From: Cheiracanthium punctorium
Taxonomy: Eukaryota > Arthropoda > Arachnida > Araneae > Cheiracanthiidae
Length of the DNA stretch: 64,000 bases
Direction: 5' to 3'
Assembly (NCBI GenBank): GCA_038373885.1
Contig: JAWZYV010012529.1
Location: 89,022 to 153,021, forward strand
The notes beneath the pieces were generated by a model, which saw only the letters and a program-made list of their open reading frames with translations, had not been told where the DNA came from and made no database searches. The position numbers and the translations under genes were made by a program. This document shows positions 22,180 to 34,264 of this stretch, piece after piece. How positions within the stretch are numbered: position 1 is the first letter of the stretch; every line of letters starts with the position of its first letter.

Positions 22180-24331
22180 TAGTGAAACCTGTATAAAACG
22201 GAATGTGAAGGGACCGACAAAATTTTCCGTCTTAGACAGGTTTCCGTCTCATAGAGGGACTCGCTTTTAAATTGAAAAAAAAAAAAAGATCAAATTTCGC
22301 TTACCTTTTAAAAATAGGAAAACCCTCATAAGGAAAATAGCTTTAATCAAATAAATGAAAATTTATTCCAAAGCATAATTTCAAATAACAATAATAATAA
22401 TAATAATAATAATAATAATTTTAATTATTTTTTGAAATAATCAAAGATTGTTTTTTGCACTAATGGTGCACTCGCAGTGCGATTTTCTACAGTGATTCTT
22501 GCATTATTGACAATACTTAGTAGTTTCACGTCGCCTTTAAAGACAGAAAATTCATATAAGTTCCTTATGCAACGCATTGCTTCGGGATAAGAGTTAATTG
22601 CAAGACCTTCAGTCTCGGTATGTTCTTCTTCCTCGCTGCTGTTATTATCATTAATTGTATCGTTTAAAAGAAGTTTTTCAACCTCACCAAATGGCGTTTC
22701 TGTGGCTAGTTAGTCACCTAATATCACAAAATCTAAGGCATTCGGTTTAATTTCACCTTCATCTAGCATTGCTTGTAAAGCTTCAATTTTGGAATTGCAT
22801 GCATTTTCATTGACTCTACTTTCCCCAGGAAAATTTGCTTTCATGAAACAGAGCCTTATAGTTTCACTAGTGACTTTTTGCCATGCTTTTCCAAGCCACA
22901 ATACAGCATCAAGAACATTTATAGATTTAATTAACTCTTAAGGACTGGATACACTTTTCATGTTTGCTAATAACAATTGCATCATTAAACTTCAGTAATT
23001 TGTCTTTATGTTGCAAATTATGCCTTGATCCATAGGCTGGGTAACTCTAGTAGTGTTTGCTGGAAACCAGGCCAGTTTTACATTTGAAAGTTCTATTCGT
23101 GGATGAAGGTTGTATTACCTAGAAATAATAAAACATTTCTTTTCTGCTTTTTCACTCTAGAATTGAAACCAATTAACCACTCTTCCATATTTTTTGTGGT
23201 CATCCAAGCTTTTCTGTTCGACCTCCACTCAATTGGGAGATTTTTCAGCTCAAGATTTTTAAAACAGCGAGGTTTGGCTGCTTTTCCGATGACCAACGGT
23301 TTTTCTTTTTCTCCGGTCATAAATGCACAAAGAAATACAGTTAGGCGTTCCTTAGATTTCTTTCTACCTGCACAGCTTTCGTTTTTCAAGCACAAAGTTT
23401 TGCTTGGTAAAACTCGGAAAAATAAGCCTGTTTCATCGCCATTTGCAATATCTTTCAAATCGTATTCTTCGATTAATTTTAGAAATTTTCTTTCCCAGTC
23501 ATTCACAGTTTCTGGATCAACATCAGCAGCCTCACCACAAATTTCTTCGAGTTTTATCGCATGCGTTTTCCTAAATCTTTCCAGCCATCCATTTGAAGCA
23601 TGAAAATCTTATTTCCCAAGTCTTTCCAAAATCTGTTTAGCTTGGGCTTGTACCATAGGTCCAGATATGGGTAAATTTCGGGACCTGGCATCAACAAATC
23701 ATTCCCAAACCACTTTATAGACTTCTTCATTTCCAGTCTTGCGCATATTTCTTTTCATTCCTCCATTTCCTTTAATTTCATGTTTTCTTTTCATTATGTC
23801 ATAAACTCTAATCTTTCCTATATTAAATTTCTTTGTTATTTGTGTTACGCTTAAATGCTCTTTTTCCTTGGCATCAATTACTTTCACCTTTGAGTCTAAA
23901 CTCAAAACATGTTTCTTACGAAAGAAAGCCATTTCACCACGTTTTTTTTTTTTTTTTTTTCATTATTATTATTTTATTTTGGTCCTATCACTATGAACAT
24001 GAGAACACACAACTGCACTTTCGAAAGGATGAGAACAGAAGTGCTCTGAAAAGCCCATACTATATTTCTCCTCCCTATTAGGCAATTCATGTTGGATTCT
24101 TCTTTGTTAGCAACTTGCCAATTTTCTGCGCTAAAGATAGAATGTTCCGTCTTGACAGGTTTTTTGTCCTAAAAATAGACGAATATGGAGTTCGTTTCCG
24201 CGTTAAGCAGTTTCCGTTTCATACAGGTTAACATAAATTGAAAAACATTGATTGCCGCTGGGACTAAATTTTTTTTCCAATTAAGACAGGTTTCCGTTTC
24301 ATACAGGGTCCGTTTTAGACAGGTTTTACTG
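22180..24331 (-). mobile_element. Tigger/pogo-type transposon, full length and inactive
   Basis: The 2152-bp element lies between TA dinucleotides at 22178-22179 and 24332-24333. Its 5' end relative to the transposase is the right side (inverted CAGTAAAACCTGTCTAAAACG). The left end reads TAGTGAAACCTGTATAAAACG. Sub-terminal TTTCCGT and ACAGGTT motifs recur at both ends. An AAT microsatellite lies at about 22388-22420 in the 3' part. The transposase on the minus strand is broken. Confidence 0.85.
22700..23932 (-). pseudogene. Tigger-type (CENP-B/DDE) transposase, degenerate
   Basis: The gene starts at 23932. The first block (23932-23699) has the CENP-B/pogo-type N-terminal helix-turn-helix, including SVTQITKKFNIGKIRVYDI. 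The middle block (23506-23093) is the DDE domain, with NGDETGLFFR containing the first catalytic Asp. The second catalytic site reads LLFLGNTTF, where the family has LLxxDNA, so the second Asp is changed to Gly. The C-terminal block (22901-22710 and just upstream) has DAVLWLGKAWQKVTSETI, the family's DAixxxxxAWxxVxxxTI region. Frameshifts or stops lie between the blocks near 23600 and 22950. It would have moved its own element at TA sites. Confidence 0.85.
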
Positions 24332-24579
24332 TACTTAGTTGTGTCCCAGAGGCACTAACTTTGGGTGCCCTTTTACTATCACAGGCATTTTAACCCATTT
24401 TTGACCGCTATTGAGTTTCGCAAAGTCTTTTTAAGATTGCCTAAATTGAATTTTAAAATTACTTACATATATTTGTGCAACATTTTACAGTTAGAAATTA
24501 TTTTTATTTTAAAATTTGTGACACATTCTATCATTAGCTCATATAATCGCAAAGTCAGGGATGGCTATTATATGACAGC
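24332..24579. other. Spacer between Tigger element and MITE
   Basis: AT-rich unique sequence with nothing recognised. The octamer TATGACAG at its right end is part of the next element's target duplication. Confidence 0.4.
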
Positions 24580-24738
24580 CAGGGGCGTAGCCAAGGGGGG
24601 GGGGTCATACCCCCATGAGGAATTTTTTTGCCATAGAAATGTATATTCTTCACTCCCTTATCACAAACACCTGTACATATATATGAGTTGAAGTAGTCGT
24701 AACCCCTCCCTCATGAAAAATTTCTGGCTACGCCACTG
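24580..24738. mobile_element. hAT-like MITE, CAGTGGCGTAGCCAG terminus
   Basis: The left end CAGGGGCGTAGCCAAGG matches the inverted right end CAGTGGCGTAGCCAGAAA. TATGACAG on the left (24571-24578) and TATGACAC on the right (24739-24746) look like an 8- to 9-bp duplication with one or two changes. A run of ten G follows the left end. It is 159 bp with no coding capacity. Confidence 0.75.
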
Positions 24739-25617
24739 TATGACACTCCTGTTAACTTTTGAAATTTCATTTTAATAAACGATAAAGCTATGATATAATA
24801 ACTTCAATTATCCTTTATAAAAGAAATATGTTTATATTTTTTATCATTTATGCTTAGTGCTTTTCCGTTTAAGGCGTTTTCCACTTAAAGGGTTTGATCA
24901 AATCTGGGAAAAGTTCTTAAAACACACATACACTCACACGTGTGTGCGTATATTGTCGGTTGTATTTGTATAAGTGGGTTCTACTGAATATATATTGTTA
25001 TATATCTATCTAGATTTCTTTAGTCTTTTTTTAGATAATTTTATTTAAAAAAGACCATCTATGTTTGTATAAATTTGTATATAATAATTACAGAATGATT
25101 TTTTAAAAGAAACCATTTATTTATTAATTTGCGCGGAGTAATCATTGCTTGTGAACAAAAACCAATAGAAATCAATCATCTTGTTAGAGAAATTTTTCTT
25201 TTGGTTATTCTTTTAACTAGGCTCCTCCTTCCCCTAACTAATCATTGATATCAACATAGATATTCAGTTTCATAGTTCTGATAATTGTTGTTTTTTGTAA
25301 ATGTTTAGATAGCTTAAAAATGATTTTGAATTGCAAGTGATTTTTAATGTCTAATTCATATTTACGGATAATCCAGAATTATGAATAAGTTATTCAATAT
25401 GCTATCATTATTTTTTCATGGAAAAAATTTCAAACTTATTTAGAATATCTGGCTGTAATTATCACATTTTTTGAAATAGTTGATGGAAGTATGCTTACTT
25501 ATTGGCTACATTTCTTCAAAATGAATGATTACGTATGTAATTAAATCGTACGGATATTTCATATTTTCTCTTAAATAAATAAATATTTTAAAATTAAATG
25601 TTTCATCAGTTGTTAAA
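24739..25617. other. AT-rich unique sequence with Tigger-like remnant
   Basis: TTTTCCGTTTAAGGCGTTTTCC (from about 24858) and GTATAAGTGGGTTCTACTG (24968-24987) resemble worn Tigger-type ends. No other signal was found. Confidence 0.3.
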
Positions 25618-26535
25618 AGCAGGCAAACACAAAGTATAGGTGTGCAAAGAGATTTCCTTAACCAGTGTATAGCTTGAATCCTTTTTAATGTTTTACCTGT
25701 AATCATGCAATCCTTATTTCGAGAGGCGCATGATTTCACTATAAAAACTTTCAAACTCGTTATGCTTAAGTACTTTTTTTTTACACTAATTACTGAATCC
25801 ATGCATGATTACGTCTGTATCGTACAAAACGGGATTGATGCCACACTGCTATTTCGGTATACATGCCGCAGTTTCTTTTGTACGGGACGCCGTAATTAGC
25901 AAAATTTTAATCTCTCTCCGTGTCTTGTTATTTTTATATTACTGAATTTATGTTACTGGGGTATATTTGCTGGATTTGATTAAGTGTTATTAACTTTTTT
26001 TTTCCTTTTCATGTGACACAAACTGACCAAGTTGGGCATTTTATAAGTTGTTAATTGTAATTGTAATAATTCTGCATTTTAACGTTCTGGATTAAATGAA
26101 ATGTTATTTTTAAAACCTGGATAAATTGCTAAATGGTTTACAGATTTTATTAGAAAAAAAATGCCCACATTAAAAGAAAAATGCTAAAACAAATAAAACA
26201 ATGCAAACACCTTTTCCCCTCTCAAATTCACTGATGTTACGTTGTTGGTGAAACAACAATTAAAAGATATAAGAATTAAAATTTTTGTCGTGAACTAAGT
26301 AGGCAGACTCATATTGATTTAAACCTGCTAGTGCGTCTTTTTAAATGTTTTAGGAAAAAAAATTCTTAAAAAATATGAATTATTGTTTTTAGATTTTTTT
26401 TATCGCAGTACACATGTTCTATATTCTACATCAAATAGCACAGAGTGATTTATTTTACTGTATGTGCATCCTGGCATTTTTTTTTTACACAGATTCAAAA
26501 AAAAAAAAAAAAGTAGCGTAAGTCCCGGAATTACC
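25618..26535 (+). repeat. Dispersed 1 kb repeat, copy A
   Basis: About 920 bp is collinear, in the same orientation, with 55682-56855. Shared landmarks in order are AGGTGTGCA, TTAACCAGTGTATAGCTTGA, GCTTAAGTAC, GATTACGTCTGTA/GTTACGTCTGTA, GCCGCAGTTT, TTAACTT(T)n, ACCAAGTTGGGCAT, GATTTAAACCTGCTAGT and AAGTYCCGGAATTAC. The many substitutions and indels mean an old duplication or an unrecognised transposon family, possibly solo LTRs. The short frames inside it differ between copies. Confidence 0.75.
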
Positions 26536-29500
26536 CCAAAAAATTTTCACTTTTAAGATAAATATTTCATTTTAAAAGTTAGTTATTGTTTTCAGTGTGG
26601 AAACTATTATGAAGTAATTTACTAGTATCTTCAAAAACTCAAAATTATTGTATTTACGTAAATTTGCATTAGCAGCATTAAACCTGCGCGATAATCAAAA
26701 TGGTTGGTTTATTAATGTTTCTTTTATACGTCTTTTCATTTATACATCGTTTTATGTCGGTCACTTGAAAGACGTGTAAAGGTGCATTACTGTATGTTAT
26801 TTTGACACCCATTCGTGTAATTTAGTTTTAATGTTAGATTTTACCTGTCAAAACTGAACCCTTTTTTGTGACAGGTGTCAACAACGAAGTCCCGTTTGCA
26901 AAATGCATGGCCTAAACATTAGTTTTACATTTGCACATGTACAGTAAAACTTCCGTTCATGAAACCCTATAGTTGTCACAGCAATAAACTAACATTTTGT
27001 GTTATCTAAAATACGCATGTACAACAAACTGTTTTTTACCCTTAGGGCATAGAAAAAGCATTCGCAGCTTTTAATTAATTAATTGATTAATTAATTAATA
27101 TTTTTAAAGTAATGTTTGCTCCCATCAAAATTGATCAACTTTCATGGTGCCAGGATTGTCAAAACTTGCGCACAGTTTTTCTCTCTGATGGGGTGATCCT
27201 TAATTTTTATTCCATTTTTAACACAAAACTTATGTTTGACCTAATTACTTCCGTCGTTGTAATGAATGGAAAAATTAATTTTGTTTTTAAAAATGTATTT
27301 TGATTTTTATAGAAACTAAAGCAGCAAAACAACAGCATGTTTTCAATATTTTAAAGAGCCGGTAGCTGAATTTTAAACCTTTTCTAGCTTAAAAGTAAAA
27401 GAAATTTTTACTTTAATCAATAAGCCTTTTTTTTGTTGTTGTTTGTTTGTTTAAACTGTCCCGTATCCCCTAAGAGGCCATTTATTAGCTCATCATTTTT
27501 CATTTCAATATATATTTTTAAAATGCGTGAGAAATATAATTATTCGTTCAATTACTTTCAGCAATCTAAGAATTTTGTTATTTTATTTTCACAAATTATA
27601 ATATTTTATTGTTATAAAATTATGTGTTTTAAAAATTGTGTGCGCTAACTCAAATATTTGCTTTATATTGGTTACTAAAACTTTGAATTGTCGTTGTTGC
27701 AGATATGTTTTACATAACCTTTATTAACTCTGAAATAAATGTACTAAATCGATGTGTCTCGAAACCAATTTTGTGAGAAAACAAGAAAAAGTTGGATAAT
27801 TTTCATCCATTTTACATTAGCCGAAAGTAATGAATTCTTATCATCCAAAAGTTAGGCATAAAATCATGTTTTTACATGCTTTACATTTTTCACATATTCA
27901 AATTTTAAAAGTTCCCATTTTCTCTCTAAATATCAAAAACTAAACAAATATTTTTTACCGATTCCAAAATACACAGACATGGCATGGCACCACAGCACCA
28001 CAATGAAAGAAACAATACGATATACATATGCGTTATTTAAATGACAAATACGATCGGGGTTGCGTAAAGTAATTGTAAAAATATAAAGGTAATTACAAAT
28101 GACGTGTTACGGCTGGCATAAACATTTCCAGCTAATGCTGAAAGGGGAAGAAAGAGTCGGGGAGTTGAAAGTTAAACAGAACCATGTCACGAAAATGTTA
28201 ATATTAGATGAAACAAATATTAAATCTGCTGAGAGGGAACGAATACGCTGAGTTAATTGAACCTTTGCTGTACATGAATTTGAAAACTCACGGAAAGACA
28301 AGCAAAAAATCTCCTGCCACATCTGTGGGTTTTGTTTGCATATATCGGTGACTTGCGTTCCGCAAAATAATGCATTAATGTTCAAAAGAAAACGGTAAAT
28401 AACATAATGTTAGCAATTACTGTTATGAGAATGTTCTCATCGATTTTAAGTGAAAGAGAGTAAACGTAAGCACTTGAGTATAATTTTTGTTTTCTTTTTT
28501 TCGTCGTTTGAAAAATTTTCGTGTTTGTCTTTTTTGTATTTGATTTTTGTTAATCAAATAGCAACATATGTAAGATCACGTATTGTGCAGTGCTTCGATT
28601 GATCGCCTTTTCTTGTAAAAAATTACTGTTTGCGATATGTTTGGTGCACTTAAAGCTAAACTTTTACTCGGTTTTATTTATTTATTTATTTTTAATTCCA
28701 AAATTGAGTTATTTTTCGGTGTGTCTGAAACTTTATCCAAATAAGCATGTAAGTGTACTTAGTCTGGGTCGTATTCTTTGGATATTTTGGAATATTGTGA
28801 TTATCTTTCTGTGTTTATGTGTGAAGTTGTTCAACAATAGTCTCGGGAGCAAATCGCTCAAGCAGTATTATGCAAATGAAACTGTTTGATCGAATTCTGG
28901 AAACTCAATTGGGATATCCTATTAAAACAGTTTGAAAATGGTTTTGGTCATGTAACAAACTACATATAAAGTATTGAAAAACTATTACAATTATTTTTTT
29001 TCTGTGGATTTTAATTAATTTTCGATTAAGTTGTTTCTCCCCACTTTGAAAAAAGTAAGTCAATAAGACAAATGTCACTGCAGTGTAGTAACTCCTAATA
29101 AAAGACACCCACGGGAATGGACATTTTGTCCCTTAAATAGAGGTGTTCTTTCTTCAGAGGGTGTATAAACTTTAAATTAAGGATATAATAAATAAGTAAT
29201 ATAACCACACATTTTTTAAATTTTTGAATGTAATGAAAAATAAAATCATTAATTAAAAAAAAATCATTAGTGCAAGAACATATAAAATAAAATTTTTCTC
29301 TCACAGAAATTTATTCAAAATAATAAATAATTCTCGTGTGCATTAATAATTTATTAACTAAGTTTCTTATTTAAGAAGAGAGAGAATGTAACAGCAAGTT
29401 TCTTAAGAGAAGAGAGAGCGCAGTAAATTCATAGACAGTCTAATTTTGACCCTTAGAAATTCTTAAAATAGAACATGAATTATTGGGTGATTAGAGTTTT

Positions 29501-29663
29501 CCCGGTCAATATCAAATCGACATTTCGCGAAATAAGAAGAAATGCGTGAAATCATAATTTTCACTTAAGTCTACAAACTAATAAAAAAGTTTTTAAAATG
29601 TCTTTATGTTTTGTTGTCCTTATGTTCAGTAATATGTATTGGTGCTTTGTTTCTGCAAGAGCT

Positions 29664-29694
<31 letters not shown>

Positions 29695-31017
29695 GAAGAA
29701 GAAGAAGAAAGAAAAGAAAAGAAAAGAGCGAACTTAAAATCAAAACTTATCAACTGAAAACTTTTCACTGTGCATTGAACTCAAAATGAAGTATAAATAA
29801 ATAAATAAATAAATAAACAAAAATAGATAAATTAGTTGGTCTCATTATTTGTTCATGATGCATCCGTATAAGAATATGTATTTAAACTATGTTATTGTGG
29901 ATATGCAATATTTATAAATGTTTCCTGTTGATGTAACATTTTAACCTCAAAAGGTCTGAGTCCGACTTAGAGAACTTAAACAAGTAGAGGGAAGCTGCAG
30001 AAGGAGAAAAAAGTGCAACAGGCTGTTTTATATCTTATTAAAAATAAACTTTCTAGGAGAATACCTTCTCAAGAATTCTGAAAAATCAGACATTTATAAG
30101 CTCAAATGCAAAAACGTAACATAAAAACAAACTTTCACCGTTTCACTAAAAGCATTGCTGTAATGCCTTCAAACACATCTCGACGTTTACGTTTCAATCT
30201 AAAAACGTCCTCTCTCCCTACAATGCCGTTACCCCATCCCTCTACTCTGCCCTGCCTCGCAGCCTACTATACAACTGCGAACTCTGCCTCATTATATTCA
30301 AAGCAAACCTTTGCTTAATTCTACAAAAACGCACGAAAAGACGAAACCGCGGAAATCACTCTGTTTTTGACGATTAACGCAGTTACGGAATATACACCTC
30401 CTGTGGCTGCGGCCACCAAAGCGTATGTTATATGCAAGCCGCGTAGCAAACGGAGCTGTAATCAGCGTATTCCGTGTGTGCTTTGAAGGACGGTAAACGA
30501 TAGGAACACGTAATATCACCGGATGCGACAAACGGAGAAACGAATTCGGAATCGAAAACACTGAAACATTCGAGAGTGTTCTTTTTTTTTTTTTGTTGTT
30601 GTTGTTGTTTGGCTGAATGTTTTTATTTGTTATCTCCCCCCCCCCACCCCACACACATACACACACACACACACTTCTAACTCCCTTCAATTTTTAGTTT
30701 TCATCAGGCATGTCATGGTCGGCTTGGTTAGAATGTTGATTTTGGAGATAGATATGTGTTACGATGTCGGCTGTTAAACGATGAAAGTATCGTTTGCTCT
30801 TTTGTAAAGCTTGTTTCGCCCCGTCCCCCCCCCCTCACCAAGCGAAATCGATAATCAATAATGTAAATATTGCAGATAATGACTCGTAACCTAATATTTA
30901 ATTCCCATTTGCGAGTCATTTTATTCGAAATTTTACCGAACAGTACACACTGTGCTGATAAATTTTTTGCATCTGCAGGTGGAACCTTTTCTATGTTGGT
31001 TAAACTTGCCGTAAGAC
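26536..31017. other. Long AT-rich stretch without supported genes
   Basis: Low-complexity tracts include TTAA repeats at 27071-27100, a TATT run near 28677, A and GAA runs at 29675-29725, AAAT repeats at 29792-29815, a T run plus GTT repeats at 30582-30608, and C and CA runs at 30638-30674. CAGTAAAACTTCCG after a TA near 26940 and the inverse of CAGTAATGCACCTTTACACG near 26776-26795 are Tigger-like ends facing apart, so they do not define one element. The frames at 28107-28385 and 30298-30690 (minus) have no recognised domain. Confidence 0.35.
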
Positions 31018-32662
31018 TCACGCTAAAAAAGTGTTTTGTTGAATTTAACGAAACTTCTTTGGTTAAACGGCTTAGTAGTTTCATTTTGTTGATTCAACAA
31101 AAGTTTGTTTGATTCAACCAAATTTGTTTAGCAAAATGTCTTTTTGCCAACGAAACTTTTTTGGTCAAACTCAGAACCAATAGCATTTGAAATCTTTGAA
31201 CAGTCACTGCATGCATGAGTTAAGGACATGAGCAGGAGCGAAGTATACGGTATAAGACAGAAGAGGAGAAGAAAACTTCCATATCCATTAGACAAAAACG
31301 GAGCATACGTTTATGTCCAGAGGTCGAAAAAAGTTGTAAAATCTTAGGAGCCAGCAAAAATTTTTTTGGAGCAACATTTATGTCGATGGGGGGCGGGTTA
31401 ATGGGGAAAAAAAAACTAATCGCCAAGGGATAATTTTTAGTTGACCGGGTTTTTATGAATCCTGTTAATGTCTACCAATTCATTTAAGTGTGGGAAATAC
31501 CGATATCAGATACAAAACTATACAAAGTTTTTTTTTTTTTTTTGAGTTAATTGAAAGTTTCAAAGGTAAGTCTAATTACTTTATGTATTCATTAAAATTT
31601 AAGTTTTTATTTTAGTGTTTTTATAAAGATTAGTTTAAAGCAACTCATATTTTGACCGTCCGGCAAATTCGTTAAAACAACTGGAACGCCGTATGTGCCT
31701 TGATAAAATAGCTCTGTCTTTTTATTGAAACCTCTATAATGACTGTTTAGGATTTGGAATGCGAAAAGGAAAAATAGTAGGTCAAATTGTAAATTAATTA
31801 GCCTTCTGCGCTGGGATTGTATAAACAAACACTCTTTTCGAGATAGAAGGGTAGAAGATGAAAGGGTGGGAGAAGAAAAGACCTGAATTTGGTTTTCACT
31901 ATCGATTGCGATATTGATTGCTCTTATCGCTCTTGCATCGCTCTTATTTGTTAGCATTAAATCTAAATACGGCCCGCATAAGTAATGAGTAAAATTTGAA
32001 GTTTCTCCGCACATGCAATGAAAACGAGACTATTCTATTAAAAAATAACACTAAGAAGTAAGCTTTCTTTAACACTTAAAAAAAAAAATTAAACTGCAAT
32101 CTTTGGTCTTATTTAGTATTAAAGATGCATATTTATTTTACCGTGAACCGAAGAGTGATTCTGACTATCTAACTGGCTTATAAACAACAACAAAACAGAA
32201 AGTGACTTGAATTTCTTCATATTAAAATTGTAGATATATAAAAGCACTAAAATAAAAATGTAAATGTGGATGAATAAATAAATTAATTAGCTTTACCTCT
32301 GAAACTTTCAACCAACTATTTGGTAGGTTATAATAACATAGCAAATTCATCAAAATAATTTTGTTATACCAGCCATGAACACACAAATTAACAAGGAAAT
32401 TTTCTTGATTCAAACAAATAATTTGGTTGATTTTAACCAAATAAACCATTTAAACAGTTTGGTTGAATTAACAAAACATTTGTTTATTTTAACCAGATTG
32501 TTTGGATAAATTGGCAAAATGTTTTGTTGAAATAACCAAATAATTCTAACAAAATTGTTTTTTAATTTAACAAAAATTTCGTTGGCTCTGTTTCACTCGG
32601 AAAATTTTGTTGATTTAACAAAATTTTTGTTGATTCAACAAAACAGTTTTTTTTTCAGTGCA
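31018..32662. mobile_element. Possible 1.6 kb element with TTGTTGATTCAACAA-rich ends
   Basis: The left part (about 31018-31175) and right part (about 32395-32662) are packed with imperfect palindromes such as TTTTGTTGATTCAACAAAA and TTGGTTAAA/TTTAACCAA. The left start CACGCTAAAAAAGTGTTTTG resembles the inverse of the right end, CACTGAAAAAAAAACTGTTT. The interior shows no recognised frame. It may be one element or two related MITEs. Confidence 0.4.
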
Positions 32663-34081
32663 GAAAAATTTTATTTAAAACTTCAATTAGATATAGCATA
32701 CATCGCACCTTGTTCAGTGCACTATAACTAATTACAGAAATAACTGCAAGAATTTATGTCATTGCTGCACCATCTGTTATCAATTGAATAAATACGGCAG
32801 CTATTTTATATTTTTATTTGTTTATATGTTGCTGTCCCGGTAGCTTCAAAATAATATACAACTTATTACAATGCTTTACAATACCTTACATATTCAAAAT
32901 GCAGCTATTTATTATTTATTTACTTATTTTTCAGACTTTCCATTTTGCTGTGCAGAGTTTTAGCAGAGTGTTCCAGCTAAGCGTTTATGTAAGAAAATAA
33001 TAATATTTTTCGTGTAGCACTAAAATTGAATTAAACGAGTACAATAAGCCTACCCAAAATTCAATCAAGAACCTCTTTCTTCCATTACACTCCTCGATCT
33101 AAATTCATTAATGCTCGGCGTAAATTCATGAAGCCTGAAGTAAACGGTTGCAGAAAATTAAATAAATCGAATTTTCACACGCTTCTCTTTCTGCTACCTA
33201 CACCGCGGTTCATTTCGTGAGCCACCCTCCCCCAAGTATCATAAAATACTTGTATTAGATTAGCCATAGTATCACAGACAATACCTCTATTGAAACTACT
33301 TATTAACACCATCTGTCCATAACACTACGTACATATGTAGGGTGGTCCTCAATCTAAGAGGAAACCGGTTGCATCGTTGAAATATTCCGCACCTTACGAG
33401 AAGGGAGGTTTCTGACTAATTTTCTCCAATTACAAAACGCAAAAGCGGGTTCCTTTAAGTATAGGGTCACAGATCTGCCTCCAATTACTTCACGATTGGA
33501 AAGCAGCAGCCGCGATGCTGTTAAATACTGTGGATATTTTTCACCGTGGGCTTAATTGTCTGCCCCTTATTAATTTCTGGGGCTAAAAAGGTTTTGACTT
33601 CCAGACTTCATCGAGCTGCTGTCATACTTGAGGCGGTGGCCTAACAATGGAATTAAGCGTCTCTTGCCACCACAAGTTCTGCTCAAGAGAGCGCATGATT
33701 GGAGGCGTGAGGTAATTGGGGTCGTAAATCTTTTTCTCAAGCAATTTATGAAAACCGTTTTACCTGTTCTTTTGGCTGGAGATAAATTATGTGTAATGAA
33801 TTTGATGGAATATTAGCCTTATCACGCGCTGAAACGAAGGGATTGGAGAATTTTATGCCTATTCCATCATGCCAAATAGCAAGAGGGCAGTTCTCTGGAG
33901 CTTGCATTGCAGTTGTACATTCTAAGCACATCCTGAGAGTCATGGATCATATCTTTGGTATTTGAAAAGAGATATATGTTACATACCGTGGGGTTCATCT
34001 TTTAAATATGCTAGGGGTATTTAACATTTTCCGTCCCAACTAAAACGTTGTGCTGATAAGTAAAACTATTTAAAAGAAAGC
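32663..34081. other. Unique sequence, candidate conserved block at 33330-33960
   Basis: The block from about 33330 is non-repetitive and less AT-rich, and short frames there lack domains. It contains GGTAATTGGGGTCGTAAATC (33711-33730) and CAATTTATGAAAACC, similar to homeodomain-type sites. No splice signals frame a convincing exon. A regulatory function is only inferred. Confidence 0.35.
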
Positions 34082-34256
34082 CAGTGGCGGATTAATGCAT
34101 GTTTGTCGGGGGGGGGGCGGTTTGCCTGTCGGTGGGGGCGGTTAGTTAGAATATTGACATATACGTCCATTTTACGGAAGTAAAATAGGATCTTTTACAT
34201 TAATTTCTTTTGTATCGGGGGTCGCCCCCTCCGCCCCCCCCATTAATCCGCTCTTG
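34082..34256. mobile_element. hAT-like MITE, CAGTGGCGGATTAATG terminus
   Basis: The left end CAGTGGCGGATTAATG matches the inverted right end CAAGAGCGGATTAATG. A perfect 8-bp duplication AAGAAAGC lies at 34074-34081 and 34257-34264. GGGGGGGGGCGG follows the left end and CCGCCCCCCCC precedes the right end. It is 175 bp with no coding capacity. Confidence 0.85.
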
Positions 34257-34264
34257 AAGAAAGC

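Noticed and set aside
26752..26960. A complete Tigger-like MITE
   Set aside because: The two Tigger-like ends face away from each other, so they cannot bound one element.
29561..29789. Hydrophobic or Lys-rich frames on both strands, resembling a membrane peptide
   Set aside because: They come from an A run and GAA-type simple repeat read on opposite strands.
30298..30690. 130-codon minus-strand frame with Arg/Cys-rich middle
   Set aside because: The start is built on CA and C runs, the middle has no known motif, and no splice or promoter signals were found. Kept only as part of an unannotated stretch.
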